Translations under genes and position numbers: made by a program | Origin: Clostridiales bacterium | Lineage (GTDB): Bacteria; Bacillota_A; Clostridia; Christensenellales; Aristaeellaceae | Assembly (NCBI GenBank): GCA_012514855.1 | Contig: JAAYZL010000542.1 | Coordinates: 1-12,561 of the forward strand | DNA length: 12,561 bases | Direction: 5' to 3' | The notes under the pieces: generated by a model | Databases searched by the model: none | What the model was told of the DNA's origin: nothing | What the model saw: the letters and a program-made list of their open reading frames with translations, nothing else | Shown here: positions 1 through 8,020 of the stretch, in pieces | Layout: every line of letters begins with the position of its first letter | How positions within the stretch are numbered: position 1 is the stretch's first letter

Positions 1-26
1 AAATAATAAAAGAACAGAAAAAACTA

Positions 27-55
27 TTGACAAGGCGTCGGTTTTGTTGTAGCAT
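27..55 (+). promoter_or_regulatory. Promoter P1 of the ASRT-M24 operon
   Basis: A perfect -35 TTGACA (27-32) is followed after 17 bp by TAGCAT (50-55), which matches four of six positions of the -10 consensus. Transcription would start near position 62, just before the first palindromic operator at 70-87, so a bound repressor would block escape from this promoter. The sequence is seen directly; promoter activity is inferred. Confidence 0.6.
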
Positions 56-69
56 ACATGCATGAGGTT

Positions 70-87
70 TATGTGAGCGTTCACATA
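70..87. promoter_or_regulatory. LacI-family-type operator O1
   Basis: An 18-bp palindrome, TATGTGA-GCGT-TCACATA, with perfect 7-bp arms and a central CG. This is the architecture of LacI/GalR-family operators and also resembles catabolite (cre) sites. It lies immediately downstream of P1. An identical copy lies at 148-165, with centres 78 bp apart. The cognate regulator is not encoded in this window. Confidence 0.8.
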
Positions 88-139
88 TTTGCCGATAGGG
101 CGCGAGAAAAAGCGCGATGATGCGGAAGAGGTTGTTTTT

Positions 140-169
140 TTGACCGATATGTGAGCGTTCACATATAAC
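140..169 (+). promoter_or_regulatory. Promoter P2 of the ASRT-M24 operon, containing an operator in its spacer
   Basis: TTGACC (140-145) and TATAAC (164-169) are separated by 18 bp. The second operator (148-165) fills the spacer and touches the -10, so regulator binding would directly exclude RNA polymerase. The predicted start near 176 gives a leader of about 28 nt ahead of the ATG at 204, with GGAGG at 191-195. Confidence 0.55.
148..165. promoter_or_regulatory. LacI-family-type operator O2
   Basis: This is an exact 18-bp copy of the operator at 70-87. It overlaps the spacer and -10 region of P2. Two identical sites about 78 bp apart could allow looping by a tetrameric LacI-type protein, although 78 bp is close to a half-integral number of helical turns, which does not favour looping. 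Confidence 0.8.
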
Positions 170-203
170 TGGAAAGCGATGATCGCGTGCGGAGGCAGAT
201 AAA

Positions 204-572
204 ATGAACGGCAAGAGCAACTGGTTTATTGTCGACGGCTATCGGCCGCCGCCGGAGCCGAATCAGGCGGAGTACGAGGGGCATGAGTGTATCATGATTC
301 TCAACTGCAACGAACAGGACGCGCACTGCCTGATCGACGTATATTTCGAGGATCGGGAGCCGGTGCTGGGGATACCGTTCGTCGCGCCGGCGCGGCGCAT
401 CAGCGCGTTCCGGTCGAACGACCGCCGCGTGTTCGGGGATGTGGAGCTGAAAATCAACCTCCAGTATTCGCTCCGGATTCGCAGCGACGTCGACATCGTC
501 GTGCAATACGGACGCGCCGACGTGTCGCAGCCGAACCTCGCCTATATCGCAACGCTCGGACGCGCAGAATAA
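204..572 (+). CDS. ASRT-like (sensory rhodopsin transducer family) small-molecule-binding protein
   Basis: This 122-residue protein resembles Anabaena sensory rhodopsin transducer (PF07100) over its whole length. The N-terminal 'W.I..GY.PP' segment (residues 7-16), the 'HECIMILNCNEQDAHCLIDVYFEDREPV' region with its 'DAH' (about 28-55), the 'VPARR'-like 'VAPARR' (about 60-65) and the late 'VPIVVQ'-like 'DIVVQYGR' all have counterparts in ASRT. The length matches a stand-alone ASRT domain (about 125 aa). There is no signal peptide or membrane segment, so it should be cytoplasmic. GGAGG sits 8 nt before the ATG. No rhodopsin gene is present. The wider superfamily has been proposed to bind small molecules such as sugars, and that role fits this sugar-transport neighbourhood better than phototransduction. 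It heads an operon with the M24 gene, which starts 12 nt downstream, under two LacI-type operators. The family call is from recalled similarity, without a profile search; the function is inference. Confidence 0.8.
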   Translation: MNGKSNWFIVDGYRPPPEPNQAEYEGHECIMILNCNEQDAHCLIDVYFEDREPVLGIPFVAPARRISAFRSNDRRVFGDVELKINLQYSLRIRSDVDIVVQYGRADVSQPNLAYIATLGRAE

Positions 573-584
573 GGAGGAAGAGAC

Positions 585-1766
585 ATGAAAAAGGCTTGCA
601 TCCCCCACAGCGAATTCGAACAGCGGCTCGCAAACATCCGAACCGCGATGGCGGCGCTCGGCGTAGACGCGTTCTTCGTCTACGGCGACGAGTATCGCAA
701 GGAAAATCTGCGCTATGTCAGCAACTACTGGCCGATCTTCGAGCGCGGCGGCATGTTGCTCGGCCGCGAGGAGGGGCCGGTCGTGCTGTGCGCGCCCGAG
801 GGGGAGCAGGTCGCGCGGGAGATGAGCGTGTGGCCGGACGTCCGTCTGCTGCCGGACTTCCTGTGCGTGACGGTTCCGGACGAGATCGACTATCCTCTGG
901 CGACCTACACGAGCTTCAAGGCGCTCGCGGCGGAGCTTCGGGAGAAGGGGCCGCTCGGGAAGCTCGGCGTCGCGGGGCTCAAGGACATGCCGGCGGTGCT
1001 CTTGAAGAGCATCGAGGCCGCGTTCAACTGCGAGATCGCCGACTGCGCGGACGTGCTGTTTGAGCTTCGCAAGAAGAAGTCGGAGAACGAGATCTCGTGC
1101 CTGAAGGAGGCGGCGCGGATCGCGGAGGCGGGGTTCCGCGCGATGATGGAGGCGGAGCTGATCGGCAAGACCGAGCGCTACGCGGCGGGGATCGCCGAGG
1201 GCGTGGCGCGCAAAGAGGGCGCGGAGGCGGTGATCTTCACGGTGTTCGGCTCGGGGGATCGGTCGGCTCGGATCATCGGCCGCCCGGAGGAGAAGATCAT
1301 CGAGGACGGGGACATGATCATGTGCGCGCTGGCGATCCAATACGAGGGCTATGTGTCGACCTGCGAGTACCCGTTCGCGGTCGGCAACTACTCGGAAAAG
1401 ACGCGCCGCGTGCTGGACGTATTGATCAGGGCGAGCGCGAAGGGATACCCGTACCTCAGGGCGGACGTGCCGATGAAGGAGTTCGTCAGGGCCGTGCGCA
1501 ACCACTTCCGCGAGGAGGGGCTCTCGGAGTACGACGTGTACCCGCCGCTGCACGGCATCGGCTGCGCGGAGGCGGAGAGCCCGTACCCGGACGAGAACAC
1601 GGAGGCGGTGTTCGAGGCGGGCATGTGCGTGAACACGGACATCAGCCTGTTCGGGCTCGAGGGCGGCTCGAACCGCATCGAGGAGGGCTTCGTGATCCGC
1701 GAAGGCGGCGCGGAGACGCTGTTCCCGAACATGCGCAAGTACTATGAAAACTGGATGAAGGGCTGA
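585..1766 (+). CDS. M24-family creatinase/prolidase-like protein with degenerate metal site
   Basis: This 393-residue protein has the two-domain layout of creatinase/Xaa-Pro dipeptidases: a creatinase-N-like domain (about 8-150) and a pita-bread domain (about 165-385). The usual five metal ligands are D, D, H, E, E. Here the first two positions are A248 and T259 (within 'GDMIMCALAIQYEGYVSTCEY'), H323 is kept ('LHGIG'), the fourth is D352 in place of Glu, and E366 is kept ('NRIEE'). Loss of both aspartates is also seen in metal-independent creatinase, so this is more likely a C-N hydrolase or related enzyme than an active metallo-aminopeptidase. An AAGGAGG ribosome site (571-577) overlaps the end of the ASRT gene, and the 12-nt gap implies translational coupling. 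No signal peptide is seen, so it should be cytoplasmic. The substrate is unknown; an amidino or N-methyl compound is one possibility. Family confidence is high, activity confidence is low. Confidence 0.85.
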   Translation: MKKACIPHSEFEQRLANIRTAMAALGVDAFFVYGDEYRKENLRYVSNYWPIFERGGMLLGREEGPVVLCAPEGEQVAREMSVWPDVRLLPDFLCVTVPDEIDYPLATYTSFKALAAELREKGPLGKLGVAGLKDMPAVLLKSIEAAFNCEIADCADVLFELRKKKSENEISCLKEAARIAEAGFRAMMEAELIGKTERYAAGIAEGVARKEGAEAVIFTVFGSGDRSARIIGRPEEKIIEDGDMIMCALAIQYEGYVSTCEYPFAVGNYSEKTRRVLDVLIRASAKGYPYLRADVPMKEFVRAVRNHFREEGLSEYDVYPPLHGIGCAEAESPYPDENTEAVFEAGMCVNTDISLFGLEGGSNRIEEGFVIREGGAETLFPNMRKYYENWMKG

Positions 1767-1934
1767 GGCTATTCCCTCGAACACGCGAGCACGTTCCAGC
1801 TGAGCGCCGGGGTCTTCGGCGTCCCGCGCCCCCGTCGAGCGGAGCGGCGCGCTTCTGCCGGAGCGCGGGATCGTCCGCTGCTCGATCATCGAGCGGCAGT
1901 CGGTGCAATAAAAATATCGCGGCACGGACTGCGA

Positions 1935-1966
1935 AGGGCGCCGAGGCGAATCCGCCCTGGCGCCCT
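1935..1966. terminator. Hairpin, possible terminator of the ASRT-M24 operon
   Basis: AGGGCGCC (1935-1942) and GGCGCCCT (1959-1966) are perfectly complementary. They enclose an inner GGCG/CGCC stem with an AATC loop after a 2-nt internal loop. It is a stable GC-rich stem but lacks a good T-tract on either strand, so Rho-independent termination is only possible, not clear. Confidence 0.45.
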
Positions 1967-1978
1967 GTTCGTCTCTAA

Positions 1979-2008
1979 GGCAATGCCGAACGATTTGTGC
2001 GCATTGCC
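1979..2008 (-). terminator. Hairpin directly after the stop of the secreted-protein gene
   Basis: GGCAATGC (1979-1986) pairs with GCATTGCC (2001-2008) across a 14-nt loop. On the - strand it begins right after the TAG at 2011-2009 and is followed by a weak TTAG. It is a plausible but poor terminator for the - strand gene. Confidence 0.45.
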
Positions 2009-2713
2009 CTAATTCACGTAGTAGTACGCGATGGATTCCATCGAGGCGGGAACGATGTTGTTGCCGTCCATGTAATCCCGCATGTCCGACCCGATTTGGG
2101 TGCGCATCTCTATGAAAGAGCCGGGCATCACGCCGGTATTGTACCCGCTCCACGAGGTGCTGGCCGCGTACAGGGGCTTTCCGTCGGCGTCCTTCATCGC
2201 GTATACGACCGTGCAGTCGTAGAGGACGTTCTCCGTATTGTTCTCTATGACGGCGATGAGGTAACCGTAGGTGCTGTAGCCGTCCGAGATTTGTTCGTAG
2301 CGGGCCGTGGAGTTCAGGCGCGCGATGTCGCGCGAGATGGTTCCCTTTCCCGTCACGCTCAGCATGTAGTCGTCGATGAAATCCTCTTCCCTTGTGGCGA
2401 CGTAGCCGTACGTGAAGATATAGCTGTTCTCTCCGGGTTGCATGACCGGCGGATAGCAGTAGTAGACGTCCGACGACGCAATGCTGTTCCCGTCCGCGTC
2501 GAACAGCTCCACCAGTCCGCTGCTGAATTCCACGGGCTTGTCGCCGGCGTTGGTCAATTCCGCGAATACATATCCGTAGTATCCGTCGCTGTAATAGGGT
2601 AGAACGAGCAAACTCTCCTGCGCCGACACCAGCTTGCCCGCCGCCAATGCCCCATTGGAGAAAAGAGCCAGGCAGATCAGAAGGGCCACCAAGAAACGCG
2701 CTTTCCTCGCCAT
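2009..2713 (-). CDS. Secreted protein with two FxLYD-like repeats, function unknown
   Basis: This 234-residue protein has an Sec signal peptide (basic MARKAR, hydrophobic 7-21, likely cut after ALA at 22-24) and no lipobox cysteine, so it should be exported. The mature part contains an internal duplication. Residues 46-104 and 149-206 share the pattern 'YGY..A.[LI].N', then 'DADG.[SP][IL]', then '[MQ].PG', about 103 residues apart. The pattern (a tendency-to-beta strand with 'N....', a 'D.DG' turn and a 'PG' before the last strand) resembles FxLYD-type beta-sandwich domains of Gram-positive secreted proteins. Tyrosine content is high. A strong promoter lies upstream and a GAAGGGGG ribosome site about 10 nt before ATG. 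It is transcribed away from zwf as a single gene. No enzymatic motif is seen; an envelope or adhesion role is only a guess. The domain name is tentative, but the repeat is visible. Confidence 0.75.
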   Translation of the reverse strand: MARKARFLVALLICLALFSNGALAAGKLVSAQESLLVLPYYSDGYYGYVFAELTNAGDKPVEFSSGLVELFDADGNSIASSDVYYCYPPVMQPGENSYIFTYGYVATREEDFIDDYMLSVTGKGTISRDIARLNSTARYEQISDGYSTYGYLIAVIENNTENVLYDCTVVYAMKDADGKPLYAASTSWSGYNTGVMPGSFIEMRTQIGSDMRDYMDGNNIVPASMESIAYYYVN

Positions 2714-2762
2714 ACAATGTATTCCCCCTTCTTACCGGATGGCAGTGTTGAACTGCATCAAT

Positions 2763-2791
2763 AGAATATCAAAATTAACACAGATTGTCAA
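2763..2791 (-). promoter_or_regulatory. Promoter of the secreted-protein gene
   Basis: Read on the - strand, a perfect TTGACA (2791-2786) is followed after exactly 17 bp by TATTCT (2768-2763), with a TG one base upstream of the -10 (extended -10). This is one of the two best sigma-A-type promoters in the window, suggesting substantial constitutive expression of the exported protein. The predicted start is near 2756, giving a leader of about 43 nt. Confidence 0.75.
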
Positions 2792-2887
2792 CATTTAACT
2801 GAAGGCAACGCCGCGCAACAGGGTTGGACGGGCTCCGATCGCCGGGCGGATGCGGGTTCGGCAAGTCGAACGGCGCGGTTTTGCCTG

Positions 2888-2916
2888 TTTTCGCCGTTGC
2901 GCTTTCGGTGTATAAT
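2888..2916 (+). promoter_or_regulatory. Probable zwf promoter
   Basis: A perfect -10 TATAAT (2911-2916), preceded by GTG, lies 40 bp before the zwf start. The -35 is weak (TTTTCG at 2888-2893 with 17-bp spacing is the best placement). It is divergent from the secreted-protein promoter, with about 120 bp between their -10 elements. Confidence 0.55.
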
Positions 2917-2955
2917 GTTCATAGAACCCCTATACGGAACGGAAGGATGTTTCGC

Positions 2956-4464
<1,509 letters not shown>

Positions 4465-4481
4465 GCGAGGGAGGGAACCCC

Positions 4482-5117
4482 ATGCGCATTTTCGACATCT
4501 CCATGACCGTCCGCAAAGACATGCCCGTCTACCGCGACGCCCCGGCGAAGCGCCCCGTGCACACGGTCGAGCGCAGCAACCCGCCCGACGGCGTCAACGA
4601 GTCGAGGCTCTCGATGAACCTCCACACCGGCACGCACCTGGATTCGCCGTTTCACATGATCCGGGGCGGCCGGCCGACCGAGTTTCTGCCGCTGGAGCGG
4701 CTGATCGCGCCCTGCCGCGTGCTCGATCTGACGCATGTCGGGGAGAAGATCACGCGCGAAGACCTCGAGGGGCTGGACATCCGCCCGGGGGAGTTCGCGC
4801 TCTTCAAGACCGGCAATTCCCAACACGAGGGTTGGCGGGACGATTTTGTCTACCTCGAAAAGGGCGGCGCGGAGTACCTGGCGGCGCTCCCGGTCGGCGG
4901 CGTCGGCATCGACAGCCTCGGCATCGAGCGCGCGCAGCCGGGGCACGAGACGCACCTCGCGCTGTTGGAAAGGGGGATCATCATCCTGGAGGGCCTGCGG
5001 CTCGGGCATGTGGAGCCGGGGCGGTATCTGCTGATCGCGCTGCCGGTGAAGATCGCCGACGCGGACGGAGCGCCCGCGCGGGCCGTGCTGGTCGACGGGG
5101 AGCTGCCCGCGGTGTAG
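4482..5117 (+). CDS. Cyclase family protein (kynurenine formamidase-like metal hydrolase)
   Basis: This 211-residue protein belongs to the cyclase/KynB family (PF04199). The metal-binding signature 'HTGTHLDSPFH' is complete (H48, H52, D54, H58), and the downstream ligands appear as H158 in 'GHETHLALL' and E170 in 'IIILEGL', with the 12-residue spacing of bacterial kynurenine formamidase. 'FALFKT' and 'VGGVGIDSLGIE' are further family segments. Length is typical (about 205-215). The start ATG 4482 has GAGGGA about 8 nt upstream. It lies 17 nt after zwf in the same direction, so the two are likely one transcript. No kynureninase or tryptophan dioxygenase gene is near, so tryptophan degradation is unlikely. 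Members of this family also hydrolyse other amides, lactones or cyclic compounds, and the substrate here is unknown. Acting on a lactone or amide from the neighbouring sugar pathway is inference. Confidence 0.9.
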   Translation: MRIFDISMTVRKDMPVYRDAPAKRPVHTVERSNPPDGVNESRLSMNLHTGTHLDSPFHMIRGGRPTEFLPLERLIAPCRVLDLTHVGEKITREDLEGLDIRPGEFALFKTGNSQHEGWRDDFVYLEKGGAEYLAALPVGGVGIDSLGIERAQPGHETHLALLERGIIILEGLRLGHVEPGRYLLIALPVKIADADGAPARAVLVDGELPAV

Positions 5118-5157
5118 AAAACGAGGGGCGGCGGAATGTCGCCGGCTCTCCATTAAG

Positions 5158-5178
5158 ACGTCCATTTGAACATTTCGA
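5158..5178. promoter_or_regulatory. Candidate DeoR operator, copy 1
   Basis: This 21-bp stretch, with the core GTCCATTTGAACATTT, lies directly upstream of the -35 of the deoR-like gene. It matches 16 of 21 positions of 10733-10753, which lies just upstream of the -35 of the importer operon. The shared core is GTCYATTTSAACATTT. It is AT-rich and contains the direct repeat CATTT(N3)CATTT. Autoregulation by the DeoR protein plus control of the transporter is the simplest reading. Confidence 0.5.
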
Positions 5179-5179
5179 T

Positions 5180-5208
5180 TTGCTCTTTTTACATTTTTGT
5201 GGTATAAT
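5180..5208 (+). promoter_or_regulatory. Promoter of the DeoR-family regulator gene
   Basis: TTGCTC (5180-5185) and a perfect TATAAT (5203-5208) are separated by 17 bp. Transcription should start near 5215, leaving a leader of about 57 nt to the GTG start. The candidate operator ends 1 bp before the -35. Confidence 0.7.
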
Positions 5209-5271
5209 GTTTATACGCACAAAATGTCCGCGGACTGCGCGGCGAGAGAACTCATGTCGAGGTGAATTTCG

Positions 5272-6075
5272 GTGGGGCTGCAAAAGAAGGGCTCCCGTCG
5301 CGAGGAATCGCTGCTGCAATCCTTGCGGCTGTATAAGGAGATGTCCGTCGAGGTCGTCGCGGAGACGCTGGGCGTCTCCGTGCCGACCGCGCGCAGGCTC
5401 TGCACGAAGATGGCGAACGACAACCTCGTAATCCGCACCCACGGCGGCATCCGCGTCATGCCGGCGATCCAGATGGCCTATTCCTTTGAAGAGGTGCAGA
5501 ACGAGGAGGCGCTCGAAAAGGTCCGCATCGGCGAATACGCGTGCCAGCTGATCCGGGACGGGCAGACCGTGTTTCTCGAGGCCGGCACGACGATACTGCA
5601 GCTCGCGATCGCGCTCGCGAGGCGGATCGAGCGGAACGAGCTGCCGAATCTGATCGTCTACACGAACTCGATGAGCAATCTGGAGATACTGGGATCGGTG
5701 AAGCCCGTCAACCTGATCGGCGGGGAGTACCGCCCCGCGCGCCGCGATTTCACCGGCTACATCAGCGAGCGCATCGTCCGCAGCCTCCGGTTCGACCTGT
5801 GCTTCGTCGGCTGCGACGCGCTCAACCACGAGGACGGCATCATGGCGCAGGACGTCAACACCGCGAAGTTCGACGAACTGCTGACGGGCCGTGCGGCGCA
5901 GAGCATCGTGCTCGCGCAGTCCGCGAAATTCAACCGGCATTCGCTGATCTCCTACGCCGGCTTTTCCGACGTCTCGATGATCGTCACCGACGACAACCTG
6001 CCCGCCGAGCTGCTGGAATCCTGCCGCGCCGCGAAGGGCAATATCGCGCTGGTTCCGCTGAACGGAACGCTCTAA
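5272..6075 (+). CDS. DeoR/GlpR-family transcriptional regulator
   Basis: This 267-residue regulator has an N-terminal winged helix (about 9-60: 'RREESLLQSLRLYKEMSVEVVAETLGVS' region, 'TARRLC', then the 'RTHGGIRV' wing typical of DeoR 'HGG'). A DeoR C-terminal sensor domain (about 75-255) has 'FLEAGTT' (101-107), 'YTNS' (to S133), 'GGEYR' (150-154) and 'FVGCDAL'. These sensor motifs form the phosphosugar-binding pocket in the family, so the effector is expected to be a phosphorylated sugar. The start is GTG 5272, with GAGGTGA about 7 nt upstream; no ATG fits the ribosome site. Its stop overlaps the end of the last transporter gene by 4 bp on the opposite strand. The shared motif at 5158 and 10733 suggests it controls itself and the importer. 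The family is certain; target and ligand are inferred. Confidence 0.93.
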   Translation: MGLQKKGSRREESLLQSLRLYKEMSVEVVAETLGVSVPTARRLCTKMANDNLVIRTHGGIRVMPAIQMAYSFEEVQNEEALEKVRIGEYACQLIRDGQTVFLEAGTTILQLAIALARRIERNELPNLIVYTNSMSNLEILGSVKPVNLIGGEYRPARRDFTGYISERIVRSLRFDLCFVGCDALNHEDGIMAQDVNTAKFDELLTGRAAQSIVLAQSAKFNRHSLISYAGFSDVSMIVTDDNLPAELLESCRAAKGNIALVPLNGTL

Positions 6076-7049
6076 ATCTTTCCCAGCGCGCGCATCTTCT
6101 TCATGTGCACATATCCGTCGAACAGCACCACCAGCACGAGCGCCGCGCCGACGACGACGCTCTTGAACAGCGAGTTGATCTCGAACAGGTTGAACGCGTT
6201 TTCCAGGAGCGCTACGAACACCGTACCGAACAGCGCGCCCTTCATGTCGCCCTTTCCGCCCATCAGCGACCCGCCGCCGATGATGCAGGCGATCAAAATG
6301 TCCATGTGCAGCCCCTGCCCGAGATAGCGGCTCGCCGACTGGAAGCGGGCGATCGAGACGACGCCGGCCAGCGCGGCCAGCATGCCGCTGATCGCGTAGC
6401 ACATGATCGTCACTTTGCGCACGCCGAAGCCCAGCGACTGCGCGCTCGCCCTGTTGCCGCCGATGAAGTAGAGCTGCCGCCCGAGATACGTCTTCTTCAG
6501 CACAAACTCGAACGCGGCGAGCAGTACCAGCATGATCCACAGCATCGGGTACATGCCCAAAAACGTCCTGCCGCCGAAGTTGAGGAAGCTCTGCGGGAAG
6601 CCGGTCAGCGACATCGCGAGGTTGCTCGTCATGATCATCTCGCAGAAGCCGCGGAAGATGTACATCGTGCCGATCGTCGAAATCAGCGGCAGTATCCTGC
6701 ACACCGCGATCAGGAAGCCGTTCACGAGCCCGACCGCGAGCCCCACGGCGAGCCCGGACAGCATCGCGACGGGAACCGGCATGCCCCGGCTCAGGATGTA
6801 CCCGCACACGATGCCCGCGAGCCCCATGACCGAGCCGACCGAGAGGTCGAACATGCCGAGGATGATCACGAGCATCATGCCGATCGCCATGATGACGCGC
6901 GGCGCGATCAGCGCCTGCAGCGAGAGCAGGTTGTTCTGCATGAAGAAGTATGGGCTGAAGATCGCCAGCACGAGGAAGAACAGCAGCGAGGTCAGCGCGC
7001 CGAAGAAGCTGTCCTGCTGCCTGAATCTCTGATACGCGCGTTTCAACAT
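6072..7049 (-). CDS. Sugar ABC transporter permease (RbsC-like), second of two
   Basis: This 325-residue, highly hydrophobic inner-membrane protein belongs to BPD_transp_2 (PF02653), the ribose/xylose/galactose permease family. It has the diagnostic 'GMFDLSVGSVMGLAGI' segment near one third of its length and 'GGGSLMGGKGDMKGALFGTVFVALLENAFNLF' near the end. Around eight to ten membrane segments are expected. I choose ATG 7049, which has AGGTGGGG a few bases upstream, over GTG 7058, which lacks one. It is the last gene of the importer operon and starts 9 nt after the stop of the other permease. The two permeases differ in sequence, so the channel is probably a heterodimer. Its stop codon overlaps that of the convergent deoR-like gene, leaving no room for a terminator between them. 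Confidence 0.93.
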   Translation of the reverse strand: MLKRAYQRFRQQDSFFGALTSLLFFLVLAIFSPYFFMQNNLLSLQALIAPRVIMAIGMMLVIILGMFDLSVGSVMGLAGIVCGYILSRGMPVPVAMLSGLAVGLAVGLVNGFLIAVCRILPLISTIGTMYIFRGFCEMIMTSNLAMSLTGFPQSFLNFGGRTFLGMYPMLWIMLVLLAAFEFVLKKTYLGRQLYFIGGNRASAQSLGFGVRKVTIMCYAISGMLAALAGVVSIARFQSASRYLGQGLHMDILIACIIGGGSLMGGKGDMKGALFGTVFVALLENAFNLFEINSLFKSVVVGAALVLVVLFDGYVHMKKMRALGKI

Positions 7050-7058
7050 GTTCCCCAC

Positions 7059-8015
7059 CTACACTTTCGCGCTGTTCATGCGCACGTCGAGGAAGACGGC
7101 GACGATCAGCACCAGCCCCTGCGCGACCTGCTGGATGAACGGGTCGATCCGGTAGATCGTCATGCCGTTGGCGAGCATCGCGATGAAGATCATGCCGAGC
7201 GCGGCCTTCAGGATGCCGCCCTTGCCGCCGGCCAGCGACGCGCCGGCGACGACCAGACCGGTGATCAGCGTGAACTCGAGCCCGCTGCCGGTCAAGATGT
7301 CGGAGTGCGTGATGCGCGAGGTCGCGATGATGCCGGCGAACGCCGAGGCCAGCGCGCTGATCATGAACGCGACGCGCTTGATCCGGTCGGAGTTGATGCC
7401 GTACAGCCGGGCGGTCTCCTGCCCGTTGCCGATGTAGTAGAGCTTGCGCATCCGCGCGATCTTCTTGAGGCACAGCTCCAGCACGATGGTCAGCACCACC
7501 ATCGCGAGGATCGTCCAGTGGATGCCGCCGATCTTGAACTTCGCGAGCGCGCGGTACTCGGAGTTGTAGGTCATCGCGGGGAAGCTGTTGAACACGACGG
7601 CGTTCACGCCCGAGACGAACGACAGCGTGCCCAGCGTCACCATCATCGAGTTCAGCCGGAACCGCGTGACCAGAAAGCCCACGAAGAAGCCGAAGAGCGC
7701 GCACACGGCCAGCACCGCGAGGGACGACGGGAGCAGCCGCCACTTCCACACCGTCATGCAGAAGCCGACGAGCGTGCCCGACAGCCCGTACATCGAGCCG
7801 ACCGCGAGGTCGATCTCGCCCATGATGACGAGCAGCGTGAAGCCGATCACCGCGAAAAACTGTATCGAGACGCCGTAGAACATCGAGTAGAGGTTGCTGT
7901 ACGTGCAGAACGTGCTCGACGTGAGCGTCAGCAGCAGGAACAGCCCCGCCAGCAACAGCAAAATCGTGTAGCTGCCGAGATGGAATTTTCTCCGGGTGTA
8001 TTTCGCGTCGCTCAT
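7059..8015 (-). CDS. Sugar ABC transporter permease (RbsC-like), first of two
   Basis: This 318-residue membrane protein is of the same BPD_transp_2 family as its neighbour. It starts with a short basic segment (MSDAKYTRRKF), then a strongly hydrophobic first helix (about residues 15-33). The family motif is 'GEIDLAVGSMYGLSGTLVGF', and the C-terminal part has 'AGASLAGGKGGILKAALGMIFIAMLANGM' followed by 'LVLIVAVFLD'. I prefer ATG 8015, 5 nt after the ATPase stop and with AAAAGGGG about 10 nt upstream. A GTG at 8024 overlaps the ATPase stop as GTGA and is too close to that ribosome site. It sits between the ATPase and the second permease, as expected for a one-operon importer. Confidence 0.93.
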   Translation of the reverse strand: MSDAKYTRRKFHLGSYTILLLLAGLFLLLTLTSSTFCTYSNLYSMFYGVSIQFFAVIGFTLLVIMGEIDLAVGSMYGLSGTLVGFCMTVWKWRLLPSSLAVLAVCALFGFFVGFLVTRFRLNSMMVTLGTLSFVSGVNAVVFNSFPAMTYNSEYRALAKFKIGGIHWTILAMVVLTIVLELCLKKIARMRKLYYIGNGQETARLYGINSDRIKRVAFMISALASAFAGIIATSRITHSDILTGSGLEFTLITGLVVAGASLAGGKGGILKAALGMIFIAMLANGMTIYRIDPFIQQVAQGLVLIVAVFLDVRMNSAKV

Positions 8016-8020
8016 CTTTG

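Larger units (their letters stand above)
1767..2008. other. Convergent intergenic region with hairpins, no gene seen
   Basis: This 242-bp gap separates the + strand M24 gene from the - strand secreted-protein gene. I see no ribosome-site/start combination and no recognisable protein in any frame. It holds two inverted repeats near its right side (1935-1966 and 1979-2008) that probably end transcription from both sides. Confidence 0.6.

Noticed and set aside
70..165. Reading the two palindromes as CcpA cre sites
   Set aside because: They resemble cre but deviate from the consensus and are perfectly identical over 18 bp at one operon, which fits a dedicated LacI-type regulator better; not excluded.
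1767..1934. Possible gene remnant after the M24 gene
   Set aside because: Translations in six frames gave nothing I could link to a family; treated as plain intergenic DNA.
159..2717. Very long open frame on the - strand (852 codons)
   Set aside because: Arg/His/Ala-rich low-meaning translation antisense to the ASRT and M24 genes and overlapping the secreted-protein gene in another frame; it arises from high GC and has no ribosome site or family resemblance.
2824..2955. Extended N-terminus of zwf
   Set aside because: The extension covers the TATAAT promoter and the GGAAGGA ribosome site; ATG 2956 gives the family's normal length.
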